From: JAOAGA01 sp964540515
GTDB taxonomy: Bacteria; CALINM01
Length of the DNA stretch: 64,000 bases
Reading direction: 5' to 3'
Assembly (NCBI GenBank): GCA_964540515.1
Contig: CAZIMS010000004.1
Span: 1-64,000 of the forward strand
Under the pieces are notes generated by a model, which saw only the letters and a program-made list of their open reading frames with translations, ran no database searches and was not told where the DNA came from. Shown piece by piece: positions 26,005 through 35,426 of this stretch. The position numbers and the translations under genes were made by a program. Position 1 is the stretch's first letter. Each line of letters begins with the position of its first letter.

Positions 26005-28731
26005 ATGGCAGTTAAAAAATACGTATACTTCTTTGGGGAGGGAAAAGCCGATGGCAAGGCTGATATGAAGGAGCTTCTCGGAGGTAAGGGAGCAAATTTA
26101 GCTGAGATGTGTTTATTAGAAATACCTGTCCCTGCAGGATTTACCATAACAACGGAAGTTTGCACCTACTATTACAAACATAATAAAACCTATCCAAAGG
26201 AGCTTGAGAAGCAGGTTAAAGAAGCCCTTTCTAAGGTTGAGAAAATAATGGCTATGAAGTTTGGTGATCCTAAAAACCCTCTTCTTGTCTCCGTTAGATC
26301 TGGAGCAAGAAAGTCTATGCCTGGTATGATGGAGACCGTTTTGAATATAGGTCTTTGTTCAAAAACAATACCTGGATTAATAAATAAAACAAAAAATCCG
26401 AGATTTGTCTTTGATGCCTATAGAAGACTTATAATGATGTACTCAGATGTAGTTATGGAGAAGGCAGCAGGTATAGAGCCTGAAGAAGGAAAAGGGATTC
26501 GAGTACAATTAGATAAAATGCTTGAAGAGTTGAAGCATAAGAAAGGATATACCACCGATGCAGACCTTACTGAAGAAGACCTCAAAAGCCTTTGTGAAAA
26601 ATTTAAGAAAAAGGTAAGAGAGGTATTAAAAAAAGATTTTCCTGATGACCCCTATGAGCAGCTATGGGGTGGTATTGGTGCAGTTTTTCAGTCATGGAAT
26701 GGAAAGAGAGCTGTTTCTTATAGAAGGATTGAAGGAATACCAGATGATTGGGGTACGGCTGTTAATGTTCAGGCTATGGTCTTTGGAAATATGGGTGATA
26801 ACTCTGCTACTGGTGTTGCCTTTACAAGAAATCCTGCAACTGGAGAGAATAAATTTTACGGAGAATGGTTACCAAACGCACAGGGTGAAGATGTCGTAGC
26901 AGGTATCAGAACACCTAATCCACTGAACAATGACACAAAAAATGAACACAATAAGGAACTACCCTCTTTAGAGATGGCTATGCCCAAAGTTTACAAAGAG
27001 CTTCTTAAAATAAGAGCAATACTTGAGAAACACTATAAAGATATGCAGGATATAGAGTTTACTATCCAGGAGGGTAAACTCTGGATGTTACAATGTAGGG
27101 TTGGCAAAAGGACTGGAACAGCAGCACTTAATATGGCCATAGATATGCTTAAAGAAAAGCTAATTTCAAAGAAAGACGCAGTTATGAGAGTGTCTCCTGC
27201 TCAACTCGATGAGTTATTACATCCAATCGTTGATGCTGAAGAAGAAAAGAAAGTACAGCCAATAGCAAAGGGACTACCAGCAGGTCCAGGAGGAGCCTGT
27301 GGGGAGATTGTTTTTACAGCAACAGAGGCTGTTGAAGAGACAAAAAAAGGCAAGAAGGTGATTCTTGTTCGTGAAGAGACAAACCCAGAAGATGTCGAAG
27401 GTATGCGTGCTGCCGTTGGTATCTTAACAGCTCGAGGTGGTATGACAAGTCATGCAGCGCTTGTAGCAAGAGGTTGGGGGAAGTGTTGTATTGTAGGTTG
27501 TGGAAGCTTAAAGATTAATCTTAAAGATAGAACATTAACTATAGGTGATAAAGTATTCAAAAAAGGAGATTATCTCACTCTAAATGGAACAAAAGGAAAT
27601 GTCTATGCAGGGAAGCTTAAGATGGTTGATTCTACACATAACCCTCGTTTTGTTGAGTTTATGAAAATTGTCGATTCTTTTAGACAGATTGGGGTAAGAA
27701 CAAATGCTGACACACCAGAAGATGCTCTAAAGGCACGGGAGTTTGGTTGTGAAGGAATAGGTCTTTTTAGAACAGAACATATGTTTTATGGCAAAAACTC
27801 AGAAAAACCACTATTTAAATTAAGGAAAATGATCGTATCAAAGACAGAAAAGGAAAGGATAGAGGCACTTAAAGAATTATTCCCCTATGTAAAGAAGGAT
27901 ATTAAAGATACCCTTGCCGTAATGGATGGGTTACCTGTTACTATAAGACTTCTTGACCCGCCTTTGCATGAGTTTGTCCCTAATAGAGAAGACGAGAGGA
28001 AGAAATTAGCTGAAAGTTTGGGCATCTCTCTTGAAGAGTTTAGCAAAAGGGCTGATGAACTTCACGAGTCAAACCCAATGATGGGACACAGAGGTGTTAG
28101 ACTAGGTATTACCTATCCGGAGATTACAGAGATGCAGGTAAGAGCAATATTGGAAGCCGCTGCTGAACTAATTAAGGAAGGCAAAAAAGCTTATCCTGAG
28201 ATAATGGTACCAGTTATAGTAACAAAGGCAGAGCTTGAGCATCAAAAAGCCATAGTAGAGAGGGTCCATGACGAGGTTTGTAAAAAGTTTAAAATAAAAA
28301 AGATAAATTATCTTTTTGGGACAATGATAGAGATACCCCGTGCAGCTCTTACTGCTAATAAGATTGCTGAATCGGCAGAATTTTTCTCATTCGGAACAAA
28401 CGATCTGACTCAGATGGGCTTTGGTTTCTCAAGGGATGATATTGGTGGTTTTCTTCCCGACTATCTTGATAAAAAAATACTGCCTGCTGATCCATTCCAG
28501 ACAATTGATCAAGAAGGTATTGGTGAGTTAATTAAGATAGGAGTAGAAAGGGGAAGAAGCACAAAACCAAATCTAAAGATTGGAATCTGTGGTGAACATG
28601 GTGGTGAGCCTAAATCTATTGAGTTTTGTCATAAAATAGGATTTGATTATGTAAGTTGTTCTCCCTATAGGGTTCCTGTTGCAAGGTTATCTGCTGCTCA
28701 AGCGGCTATTTTATATCCGAGAAAAAAGTAA
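26005..28731 (+). CDS. ppdK: Pyruvate, phosphate dikinase
   Basis: The 908-residue protein has the normal three-part layout. An N-terminal ATP-grasp domain begins YFFGEGKADGKADMKELLGGKGANLAEM. The central swivelling domain has the phospho-histidine in GGMTSHAALVARGWGKCCIVG. The C-terminal PEP/pyruvate barrel has GIGLFRTEHMFYG and the catalytic Cys in GICGEHGGEP. It interconverts pyruvate, ATP and Pi with PEP, AMP and PPi, which fits gluconeogenesis or an anaerobic central metabolism. It lies 11 bases after glyS, behind an ACGGAGG site, and is followed by a bidirectional terminator. Confidence 0.97.
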   Translation: MAVKKYVYFFGEGKADGKADMKELLGGKGANLAEMCLLEIPVPAGFTITTEVCTYYYKHNKTYPKELEKQVKEALSKVEKIMAMKFGDPKNPLLVSVRSGARKSMPGMMETVLNIGLCSKTIPGLINKTKNPRFVFDAYRRLIMMYSDVVMEKAAGIEPEEGKGIRVQLDKMLEELKHKKGYTTDADLTEEDLKSLCEKFKKKVREVLKKDFPDDPYEQLWGGIGAVFQSWNGKRAVSYRRIEGIPDDWGTAVNVQAMVFGNMGDNSATGVAFTRNPATGENKFYGEWLPNAQGEDVVAGIRTPNPLNNDTKNEHNKELPSLEMAMPKVYKELLKIRAILEKHYKDMQDIEFTIQEGKLWMLQCRVGKRTGTAALNMAIDMLKEKLISKKDAVMRVSPAQLDELLHPIVDAEEEKKVQPIAKGLPAGPGGACGEIVFTATEAVEETKKGKKVILVREETNPEDVEGMRAAVGILTARGGMTSHAALVARGWGKCCIVGCGSLKINLKDRTLTIGDKVFKKGDYLTLNGTKGNVYAGKLKMVDSTHNPRFVEFMKIVDSFRQIGVRTNADTPEDALKAREFGCEGIGLFRTEHMFYGKNSEKPLFKLRKMIVSKTEKERIEALKELFPYVKKDIKDTLAVMDGLPVTIRLLDPPLHEFVPNREDERKKLAESLGISLEEFSKRADELHESNPMMGHRGVRLGITYPEITEMQVRAILEAAAELIKEGKKAYPEIMVPVIVTKAELEHQKAIVERVHDEVCKKFKIKKINYLFGTMIEIPRAALTANKIAESAEFFSFGTNDLTQMGFGFSRDDIGGFLPDYLDKKILPADPFQTIDQEGIGELIKIGVERGRSTKPNLKIGICGEHGGEPKSIEFCHKIGFDYVSCSPYRVPVARLSAAQAAILYPRKK

Positions 28732-28760
28732 TAATATAAGCCATACAGAAATATTAGTTG

Positions 28761-28800
28761 GGGCAAAGGGTTAAGTATATACTCTTTGCCCATTTATTTT
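28761..28800. terminator. Bidirectional terminator between ppdK and rpoN
   Basis: GGGCAAAGGGT (28761-28771) pairs with ACTCTTTGCCC (28781-28791), 11 base pairs with one G-U. It is followed by ATTTATTTTTTT on the + strand. It separates the convergent ppdK and rpoN genes and overlaps neither coding region except at the extreme 3' tail of rpoN. Confidence 0.85.
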
Positions 28801-30197
28801 TTTCTCATACTTGACGAAAGTATACCCATACCCTCTCTATATTTTGTTACAGTTCTTCTTGCTATGCAGTAACCCTTGGATTTAAGAATATCTGATATTT
28901 CCTGATCACTCAGGGGTTTAAGAGGATTTTCTTCCGTTATGATTTTTTTAATTAGCTCTTTAACACTAGTTGTCGAAACATCTTCTACGCCTATCTTCCT
29001 TATTCCTCCACTAAAGAAGTATTTCATCTCAAAAAGTCCTTGAGGAGTCATTATATATTTATTACTTGTCACCCTACTTATAGTTGACTCGTGAAGGTTT
29101 AGAGAGATTGCAATATCTTTTAGTGTTAAAGGCTTCATATAACTGGGGCCTTTATCAAGAAATTCTTTTTGTCTCTCCACTATCTCTTTTGCAACTGTAA
29201 GTATTGTATTGCCTCTCTGTTGAATACTTTTTATAAACCAATAGGCAGATTTAATCTTCTCTTGAAGATAGTTTTTAACCTTAGGATCGCAACTTTTATC
29301 CTTGAGCATCTTCTCGTATGATCTATTTATCTTTAAAAAAGGCATCTCATCAAAATTAAGAATCACTTCATAGTCATCTCCTCTTTTTACAACATAAACA
29401 TCAGGCTGTATTGGCTGATTCTCGTATTCTGAAAACTCAAAGCCACTACCAGGTTTAGGATTTAGATGACCATTTATAAACTCAAGGGCAAATTTCACCT
29501 CTTCTTCAGTAATATTAAGCTCTTTAGCTATCTTTTTAAAACTTTTTTTTGCAAGGTCATCAAGGTAGTTCTCGATTATTGGTACTATAAAAGGAACTGG
29601 AGCCCCGTAAACTTCTATCTGATTCAATAGACACTCCTTTAGATTTCGTGATGCAATACCAACAGGATCAAATTTTTGTATCTTCTTAAGCACCTTCTCT
29701 ACATCCTCTTGAGGTACATTTAAAGATTTTGCAATATCTGTATTTTCAACTCTCAAATAACCGTCAGAATCTATATTGCCAATTATCTCTTCCCCAATTC
29801 TTATCTCCTCATCAGTCAGTCTCTCGAGATGTAACTGCCAAAGGAGATGGTCATAGAGGTTAGAACGTTTTGCAGAGTATATATCTAAGATATTGCTTAT
29901 ATCATCCTCATCTTCATTGAAATCTTTCTGTTTATAAAATCTTTCCTTCTCAAAATACTCTTCATTTATTTTCGAATAATTATCAAGAAACTTCTGAAAA
30001 TCAAGATCTGTCTCATTAGCAGAGACCTCTCCCAAATTATCTTTAATTTCCAAAACAGGGTTTTCCTGTAACTCCTGTGTTATTATATCTGTCAGTTCTA
30101 AATGATTTAGTTGTAATATTTTAATGGATAACTGTAGTTGTGGAGTAAGAACAAGTTGTTGGGTCAGTTTTTGTTGCAATTTTAATGATAGTGCCAT
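28794..30197 (-). CDS. rpoN: RNA polymerase sigma-54 factor
   Basis: The 467-residue protein has a Gln/Leu-rich region I (MALSLKLQQKLTQQLVLTPQLQLSIKILQL), an acidic region II, a core-binding domain (IQKFDPVGIASRNLKECLLNQ), a helix-turn-helix (LKDIAISLNLHESTISRVTSNKY) and the RpoN box IARRTVTKYREGMGI. It directs RNA polymerase to -24/-12 promoters and needs an AAA+ activator. It lies 1 base after lptB, the common lptB-rpoN pairing. The NtrX-like regulator in this window seems unable to be its activator. Confidence 0.96.
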   Translation of the reverse strand: MALSLKLQQKLTQQLVLTPQLQLSIKILQLNHLELTDIITQELQENPVLEIKDNLGEVSANETDLDFQKFLDNYSKINEEYFEKERFYKQKDFNEDEDDISNILDIYSAKRSNLYDHLLWQLHLERLTDEEIRIGEEIIGNIDSDGYLRVENTDIAKSLNVPQEDVEKVLKKIQKFDPVGIASRNLKECLLNQIEVYGAPVPFIVPIIENYLDDLAKKSFKKIAKELNITEEEVKFALEFINGHLNPKPGSGFEFSEYENQPIQPDVYVVKRGDDYEVILNFDEMPFLKINRSYEKMLKDKSCDPKVKNYLQEKIKSAYWFIKSIQQRGNTILTVAKEIVERQKEFLDKGPSYMKPLTLKDIAISLNLHESTISRVTSNKYIMTPQGLFEMKYFFSGGIRKIGVEDVSTTSVKELIKKIITEENPLKPLSDQEISDILKSKGYCIARRTVTKYREGMGILSSSMRKK

Positions 30198-30198
30198 A

Positions 30199-30915
30199 TT
30201 AGATCCTATATCCTTCTCCTAAATAATTCTTAATAACCTTTTCATCTTGGAGTATCTCTTCTGGTGCGCCTTCAGAGATGATAGTTCCAGAACTTATTAC
30301 ATATGCCCTATCACAAATTTTTAATGCTTCTCTAACGTTATGATCTGTAATAATTATGCCTATACCCTTTTTTTTCAACTCCTTTACCATCTCTTGAATA
30401 TCAGCAACAAGGATTGGGTCAACACCTGCAAAGGGCTCATCCAACAAGATAAAAGAAGGAGATAATGACAATGTCCTTGCAATCTCAAGCCTTCTTTTTT
30501 CACCACCAGAGAGTACTGATGCCTTTTCTTTTCGTATGTGTTCTATCTTAAACTCTTTTAAAAGATTATTTGTTATTCTCTCGATCTCATCTTTAGAATA
30601 ATTATTTTCTTCAAGGACAAGTTTGATATTATCTTCAACTGATAGTCTTCTAAAAACAGATTGTTCCTGTGGTAGGTAGGCGAGTCCTTTTTTGGCTCTT
30701 AAGTAAATTGGCAAATTAGTTATATCCTCGTCATCAATCATAATCTTGCCATCATCAGCCTTTATAATTCCAGCTATGATATAGAAACTAGTTGTTTTAC
30801 CAGCACCATTTGGACCCAATAGCCCAACTATCTCTCCTCGTAAAACCTTTATGGAAACATTGTTAACGACTAACCTTTTTGAATAACTTTTTTTAATGTT
30901 TTCTGCTATAAGCAC
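30199..30915 (-). CDS. lptB: LPS export ABC transporter ATPase LptB
   Basis: The 238-residue ATPase has Walker A GPNGAGKTT, the Q-loop region LPQEQSVFRRLSVEDN typical of LptB, signature LSGGEKRR, Walker B FILLDEPFAGVDP and the switch His in ITDHNVREAL. It powers lipopolysaccharide extraction from the inner membrane with LptFG (not in the window). It lies 1 base from the LptA-like gene upstream and 1 base from rpoN downstream. Confidence 0.95.
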   Translation of the reverse strand: MLIAENIKKSYSKRLVVNNVSIKVLRGEIVGLLGPNGAGKTTSFYIIAGIIKADDGKIMIDDEDITNLPIYLRAKKGLAYLPQEQSVFRRLSVEDNIKLVLEENNYSKDEIERITNNLLKEFKIEHIRKEKASVLSGGEKRRLEIARTLSLSPSFILLDEPFAGVDPILVADIQEMVKELKKKGIGIIITDHNVREALKICDRAYVISSGTIISEGAPEEILQDEKVIKNYLGEGYRI

Positions 30916-30916
30916 C

Positions 30917-31375
30917 CTACTCTCCTATCTTAAAAATTACCCTTGGTCTGTTCCCTTCAATAACACTTTTGTTTTCATTAAGGTATAAGGTTATCTTATC
31001 ACCATTAATCACATTATCGCCTTCTTTTACAGTAGCAGGGTTACCAGTTAAAATTATAATCTCTTTATTTTTATAAAATCTTGCCTCATTACCTGTAGCA
31101 GTCCTTAATCCTTGAAGAATTTTTATATTACCTTCAGCTATGATGTAATCTACATCCCTTTTTTTGTTCTCATCCTCTTTATAGTATACCTGAAGCTTGG
31201 AGCAATAAAGGGTTAGATCTTCCCTTTTAACCACCACATCATCAAAAAAGGTAATAAGATTTTTGTTATTATCCATCTCCATTCTGTTTGCGTTTATGTC
31301 TATGCTCTTGGCTTTTTGTGAATATGAAGTGGTTGTCATTACGAAAAAAATCAGCAAAATAAAGATTTTTTTCAT
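30917..31375 (-). CDS. lptA: LptA-like periplasmic LPS-transport protein (OstA domain)
   Basis: The 152-residue protein has a signal peptide (about residues 1-19, MKKIFILLIFFVMTTTSYS) and an OstA/LptA beta-jellyroll. Typical motifs are IDINANRMEMDNNKNLITFFDDVVVKRED and NGDKITLYLNENKSVIEG. It would form the periplasmic bridge carrying LPS from LptC to LptD. It overlaps the LptC-like gene by 4 bases and is followed by lptB, supporting the assignment in spite of expected low identity. Confidence 0.88.
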   Translation of the reverse strand: MKKIFILLIFFVMTTTSYSQKAKSIDINANRMEMDNNKNLITFFDDVVVKREDLTLYCSKLQVYYKEDENKKRDVDYIIAEGNIKILQGLRTATGNEARFYKNKEIIILTGNPATVKEGDNVINGDKITLYLNENKSVIEGNRPRVIFKIGE

Positions 31376-31878
31376 AGGAGTCCTCTAATTTTCTCAGCTT
31401 TTAGCCTACTTTTATTTAAATCATATTCAAAGTTTAGACCTTCAATTTTTATATTATCTGTGAAGATGATGGTTTTTCCTTTAGAAAAAATTTTATTATT
31501 TAACAAATCATAAATTAACTCATTAGATTTTATATGGCTTTTATCAAAAAAAATTTGTGCCTCTTCCTGTAAAACAAAGGTCGTCTCATCTTTGTAAATA
31601 GCCCTTCTTGATGAGAATGATACCTCTTGATTTTTTTCCCGATAAATACCGTCCAACTCTTCAATATATGTGCCATCCAGATCTTTAATAAGATTTCTTC
31701 CCTTAATATTAAATATATTTCCTTTTGAAATAACACTGTAGGTAAAGTTTGTAACCTTTTGTTCAGGAGTAGACGTATTTATTTTTTGAGGAATAACCGC
31801 CTTTAAACTAAAATTTGAATAAAAATAGATAGTTATAAGAAAAAGGTTAAATAGGAAAAAAAATATAGCATTTTTCAT
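31372..31878 (-). CDS. lptC: LptC-like LPS export protein
   Basis: The 168-residue protein has one N-terminal membrane anchor (about residues 4-22) and a periplasmic region of beta-rich sequence like LptC, including LIKDLDGTYIEELDGIYREKNQEVSFSSRRAIYK and IKSNELIYDLLNNKIFSKGKTIIFTDN. LptC receives LPS from the LptBFG transporter and passes it to LptA. Position, 4-base overlap with lptA, and topology carry the call. It is the first gene of the lptC-lptA-lptB-rpoN set and diverges from the radical SAM gene. Confidence 0.82.
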   Translation of the reverse strand: MKNAIFFFLFNLFLITIYFYSNFSLKAVIPQKINTSTPEQKVTNFTYSVISKGNIFNIKGRNLIKDLDGTYIEELDGIYREKNQEVSFSSRRAIYKDETTFVLQEEAQIFFDKSHIKSNELIYDLLNNKIFSKGKTIIFTDNIKIEGLNFEYDLNKSRLKAEKIRGLL

Positions 31879-31928
31879 ACCAATAGAATATCATTTTTTT
31901 TCTATTTTGCAAATAATACTTTTATGAT

Positions 31929-33701
31929 ATGCTAACACATATGAGAAAGGCAGATGTAATTTTTCTTCATGCGCCAAGTATTTATGATTTTAGAAAAAAG
32001 CCGGTTATACACGGTCCTATTAGCGATGTGGTACCCTCTGGTCCCATCTTTGAGATGTATCCCATCGGCTTTATAAGTCTTTGCGGGCACTTAGAAAAGG
32101 CTGGCTTTTCCACAAGAATTATAAATATTGCCAATAAAATGTTAAACTCTCTAAGCTATGACCCAGAAAAAGAGATTAAAAATTTAAAACCAAAGGCTTT
32201 TTGTATTGATTTACACTGGTTTCCCCATGTACAGGGGAGTCTTAAAATCGCAGAAATTGTTAAAAAATATCATCCAGATATACCTGTTGTATTTGGAGGT
32301 TATTCATCGACCTATTTTCATAAAGAGCTTATTAATTACCCTTTTATTGATTTTGTTCTCAAAGGTGATTCCACAGAACTTCCAATGGTAATGCTTATCA
32401 GGGCGATTAACAATGGAGGAGATTTCAGTAGAATTCCCAACCTAACTTACAAAGATAGTTTTGGTAATGTTTATCATAACGATATTACCTATGTTCCAAA
32501 TACAAATGACTATGTCCTTACAGATTATACCTTTCCTGTCAGAAAAACCTTTAAGTTTTTTGATTTAAATGGTTACCTCCCCTTTCAAACCTGGATGAAA
32601 TATCCAGTAACAGCAATTTTTCTCTATAGAGGATGTATACATAATTGTAAAACCTGTGGTGGTTCAAGATATACCTGTGAAAATACCTTTAACAGAAAGG
32701 ATTTGGCTTGTAGATCACCACAAAAAGTTGCTGAAGATCTTAAGGCAATTGAAAGTTTAATAAACGGCCCTGCTTTAATTATCGGCGATATATTACAAAA
32801 CGGTAAAGATTATGCAAACGAGGTTATTAGCGAGATTAAAAAAGTTAATTTCAAAAATCACTTAGCCTTCGAGTTTTTTGTCCCCCCTCCAGAAGAATAT
32901 ATATTAAAAATTAAGGATGCCGTTCCAAAATATAATGTTGAGATATCTCCTGAGTCTCATGATGAAGAAGTTAGAAGGGCCTTTGGAAGACCCTTTAATA
33001 ATGAACAGATAGAGAGAGCTCTAGCATCCCTTGTTAAAAATAAATGTAATAGAATAGACCTATTTTTTATGACTGGCCTGCCCAAACAGACTTATCAATC
33101 TGTATTTGAAACTATTAATTATTGTGATTATCTTCTTAAAAAATATGGTAAAGACAGGACACTTTATCCTTTTATCTCTCCTTTAGCACCTTTTGTTGAT
33201 CCTGGTTCTGAGGTATGGGAAAATCCTGAAAAATTTGGTTATAAATTTTTTGCTAAGACAGTAGAAGAACATAGGATATTAATGGAAAATGCTCTATCTT
33301 GGAAATACTTTCTTGACTATGAAACGATTTGGATGACGAGAGATGAGATAGTTCACTCAACCTATGAAGCAGGCATCAAACTAAACGAGCTTAAGAAAAA
33401 ATATGGTCTTATCTCTCCTAAAACCGCTGAGATAGTTGAGAAAAGAGCAAAAACCGCCTTGAAATATATAGAAAAAATTGATTATATACTGAAAAATGGT
33501 GGTACTGAAAACAAGGAATGGGATAAGATCTCAAAAGAGATAAAAGACATAAATATCCATACAATATGTTTTAAAGAAGAGCTTAACTGGCCTGTTAGTT
33601 TTTATAAATTTAATCTTTTAAAAATAATAACCCTTATTGGTAAAGCTGCCCTAAAAAAGATTTTTGGAAAAAAAACAGCCCCAGTTTTTGAAGAAAGCTA
33701 A
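31929..33701 (+). CDS. B12-binding-domain radical SAM protein of unknown substrate (Ta0216-like)
   Basis: The 590-residue protein has an N-terminal cobalamin-binding-like Rossmann domain (YPIGFISLCGHLEKAGFSTRIINIA; VFGGYSSTYF). A radical SAM barrel follows with the cluster motif CIHNCKTC (Cx3Cx2C) in FLYRGCIHNCKTCGGSRYTC. A His/Asp-rich C-terminal part includes FMTGLPKQTY and SWKYFLDYETIWMTRDEIVHSTYEAG. The layout recalls the Ta0216 family of B12/radical SAM proteins, whose chemistry is unknown. ATG 31929 and ATG 31941 are both possible starts, and neither has a clear ribosome-binding site. It has no operon partner. Confidence 0.82.
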   Translation: MLTHMRKADVIFLHAPSIYDFRKKPVIHGPISDVVPSGPIFEMYPIGFISLCGHLEKAGFSTRIINIANKMLNSLSYDPEKEIKNLKPKAFCIDLHWFPHVQGSLKIAEIVKKYHPDIPVVFGGYSSTYFHKELINYPFIDFVLKGDSTELPMVMLIRAINNGGDFSRIPNLTYKDSFGNVYHNDITYVPNTNDYVLTDYTFPVRKTFKFFDLNGYLPFQTWMKYPVTAIFLYRGCIHNCKTCGGSRYTCENTFNRKDLACRSPQKVAEDLKAIESLINGPALIIGDILQNGKDYANEVISEIKKVNFKNHLAFEFFVPPPEEYILKIKDAVPKYNVEISPESHDEEVRRAFGRPFNNEQIERALASLVKNKCNRIDLFFMTGLPKQTYQSVFETINYCDYLLKKYGKDRTLYPFISPLAPFVDPGSEVWENPEKFGYKFFAKTVEEHRILMENALSWKYFLDYETIWMTRDEIVHSTYEAGIKLNELKKKYGLISPKTAEIVEKRAKTALKYIEKIDYILKNGGTENKEWDKISKEIKDINIHTICFKEELNWPVSFYKFNLLKIITLIGKAALKKIFGKKTAPVFEES

Positions 33702-33723
33702 AAACTCTTTTATTTAATTAATC

Positions 33724-35034
33724 TTAATTTTTTTCTGCAGTAGCTTGCTGGAGTTTAAGAGGTTCTTCTTTAACAATTTTAGGAGTTATAAATATTATAA
33801 GCTCTTCGGTCCTCTTTTCTTTAGTTTTTGACTTAAAGAGCCAGCCTATTAAGGGAATATCAGAGAGAAATGGTATTCTTCTTTCTGATTCACCTTCAAT
33901 TGTTTTATACAATCCACCTAAAACCACCGTTTCTCCGTTTTTAAGAAGGATTGTGGTGTTCGCCCTTTGATCTCGAATTTCAGGGATATTTTCTACAGTT
34001 CTTGAGTAATTAGGTTCACTCTGGGTAACATCTAATGTTAACAATATATTATCATCTCCTGAAATCTGAGGTGTAACACCTAACTCAACACCTGTGTTTA
34101 CTTCTGTTACTGTTGGTGTCGTGTTCGTTGTTACGGATGAACCAATTGGTATTGATCTAATCCTTAGAGTAGCCCCACTTCTTATGGTTGCCCTTTTGTT
34201 GTCTAGAGTAAGAATTTTTGGTGTAGATACTATTTTTGCCGTCCCTTTTTCTTCAGCCATTTGAAGTGCAAGATCAAGTCTCCTATTTGATAGCAAATTA
34301 CCTATTGTTATGCCTAAACTTCCAAAAGGTTGTGACTGGGGGGGGACATTAACTGCAAAGTTTTGCCCTGCCGCACTTGTTCCATAGGTACCACCTGGAC
34401 TTATACCAAATATATTAAAGTTACCATCATTAGAAGTATAAAATCCACCCCACTGAATACCTAAATCTCTACTGAAGGACTCATTTGCGTTAACAATCCT
34501 CGTTTCAATCAAAACCTGCCTTGTTTTTACATCAATTGTTTCTATCATCTTTTTTATTTGATTAATAACATCATTTTCTGCCTTAATGATTAGTGAGTTT
34601 GTAGCCCCATTAATCTGTATATTGCTCACTGTAAACATATTTGATAACATAGAACCTACTGTTTGGGCATTGGCAAACTTCAATGGTATAACCTCTATAA
34701 CAAGAGGCTTTTTCTCAATAGATTCTTTGAAAACCCTAACTATATTTCCTTCTATTTTGTAATCATATCCCCTTGACAATAATAAAACCTCAAGAGCATT
34801 TTTTAACGTCACCTCTCTTAAGTTTAAGCTTACTGTTTCTGTCATTCCTTCAGGCACTACAATGTTTAGTCCACTTTCTTGAGTAAGAACTTTAATGACA
34901 TCTGCTAAAGGCTGAGTTTTAAATATTAGATTATACTTCTTTTCTGAATCATTTAAAATTTTTTCAGTATTTGAGGCCTCACTGTAAGAGATAAGTATAA
35001 TAAAGTATATAAACAAAAGAACTATCTTTTTCAT
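33724..35034 (-). CDS. Type IV pilus/MSHA-like outer-membrane secretin
   Basis: The 436-residue protein has a signal peptide (about residues 1-20, no lipobox) and a secretin N0/STN domain (FKTQPLADVIKVLTQESGLNIVVPEGM). An N1 domain follows (VEVIPLKFANAQTVGSMLSNMF). The secretin C-domain has GVELGVTPQISGDDNILLTLDV, LLKNGETVVLGGLYK and ERRIPFLSDIPLIGWLFKSK. It lacks the AMIN domains of PilQ and is short, more like MshL. It should form the pore through which the pilus passes the outer membrane. It overlaps the PilP-like gene by 4 bases and is the last gene of the operon. Confidence 0.9.
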   Translation of the reverse strand: MKKIVLLFIYFIILISYSEASNTEKILNDSEKKYNLIFKTQPLADVIKVLTQESGLNIVVPEGMTETVSLNLREVTLKNALEVLLLSRGYDYKIEGNIVRVFKESIEKKPLVIEVIPLKFANAQTVGSMLSNMFTVSNIQINGATNSLIIKAENDVINQIKKMIETIDVKTRQVLIETRIVNANESFSRDLGIQWGGFYTSNDGNFNIFGISPGGTYGTSAAGQNFAVNVPPQSQPFGSLGITIGNLLSNRRLDLALQMAEEKGTAKIVSTPKILTLDNKRATIRSGATLRIRSIPIGSSVTTNTTPTVTEVNTGVELGVTPQISGDDNILLTLDVTQSEPNYSRTVENIPEIRDQRANTTILLKNGETVVLGGLYKTIEGESERRIPFLSDIPLIGWLFKSKTKEKRTEELIIFITPKIVKEEPLKLQQATAEKN

Positions 35035-35426
35035 TGTTTATCCCCTTCTTCTATCTTCAAAGTATAAAGTCTTTTATTTTTTTCTATAACTACAGCATTC
35101 TCTTTAATGTCTCTTACGATTATATTGTCACCTATTTTATCCCCTACAGATAACAAGCTTTCATTTATGAAGGCTTTTTTGTGGATGGGGTGATATAATA
35201 TAGCCTTTAAGTCTATACCCTCTATTTGCTCTTCTTTAGGTTGAGTAACTTTTCCTGTTAACTTTGGCTGTGGCTTATAGGGCTCTTCTGTTGGATCTTT
35301 TCTTTTAAACATAGTACTTTTCTCAGTTTTTTTCAGGTATGGCTTTAAGTACCCAACAAATATCTCCTCCGCAAAGGAGTTACCAAATAAATATAAAAAA
35401 AAGATTATAGACAATAACTTTTTCAT
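35031..35426 (-). CDS. PilP/MshK-like pilus assembly protein
   Basis: The 131-residue protein has a signal peptide (about residues 1-19), a Pro/Lys-rich linker, and a C-terminal small beta domain (GIDLKAILYHPIHKKAFINESLLSVGDKIGDNIIVRDIKENAVVIEKNKRLYTLKI). This is the typical fold signature of PilP-, GspC- and MshK-like proteins that contact the secretin. It has no lipobox cysteine. It lies between pilO-like and secretin genes with 4-base overlaps on both sides, which supports the role. Confidence 0.78.
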   Translation of the reverse strand: MKKLLSIIFFLYLFGNSFAEEIFVGYLKPYLKKTEKSTMFKRKDPTEEPYKPQPKLTGKVTQPKEEQIEGIDLKAILYHPIHKKAFINESLLSVGDKIGDNIIVRDIKENAVVIEKNKRLYTLKIEEGDKQ

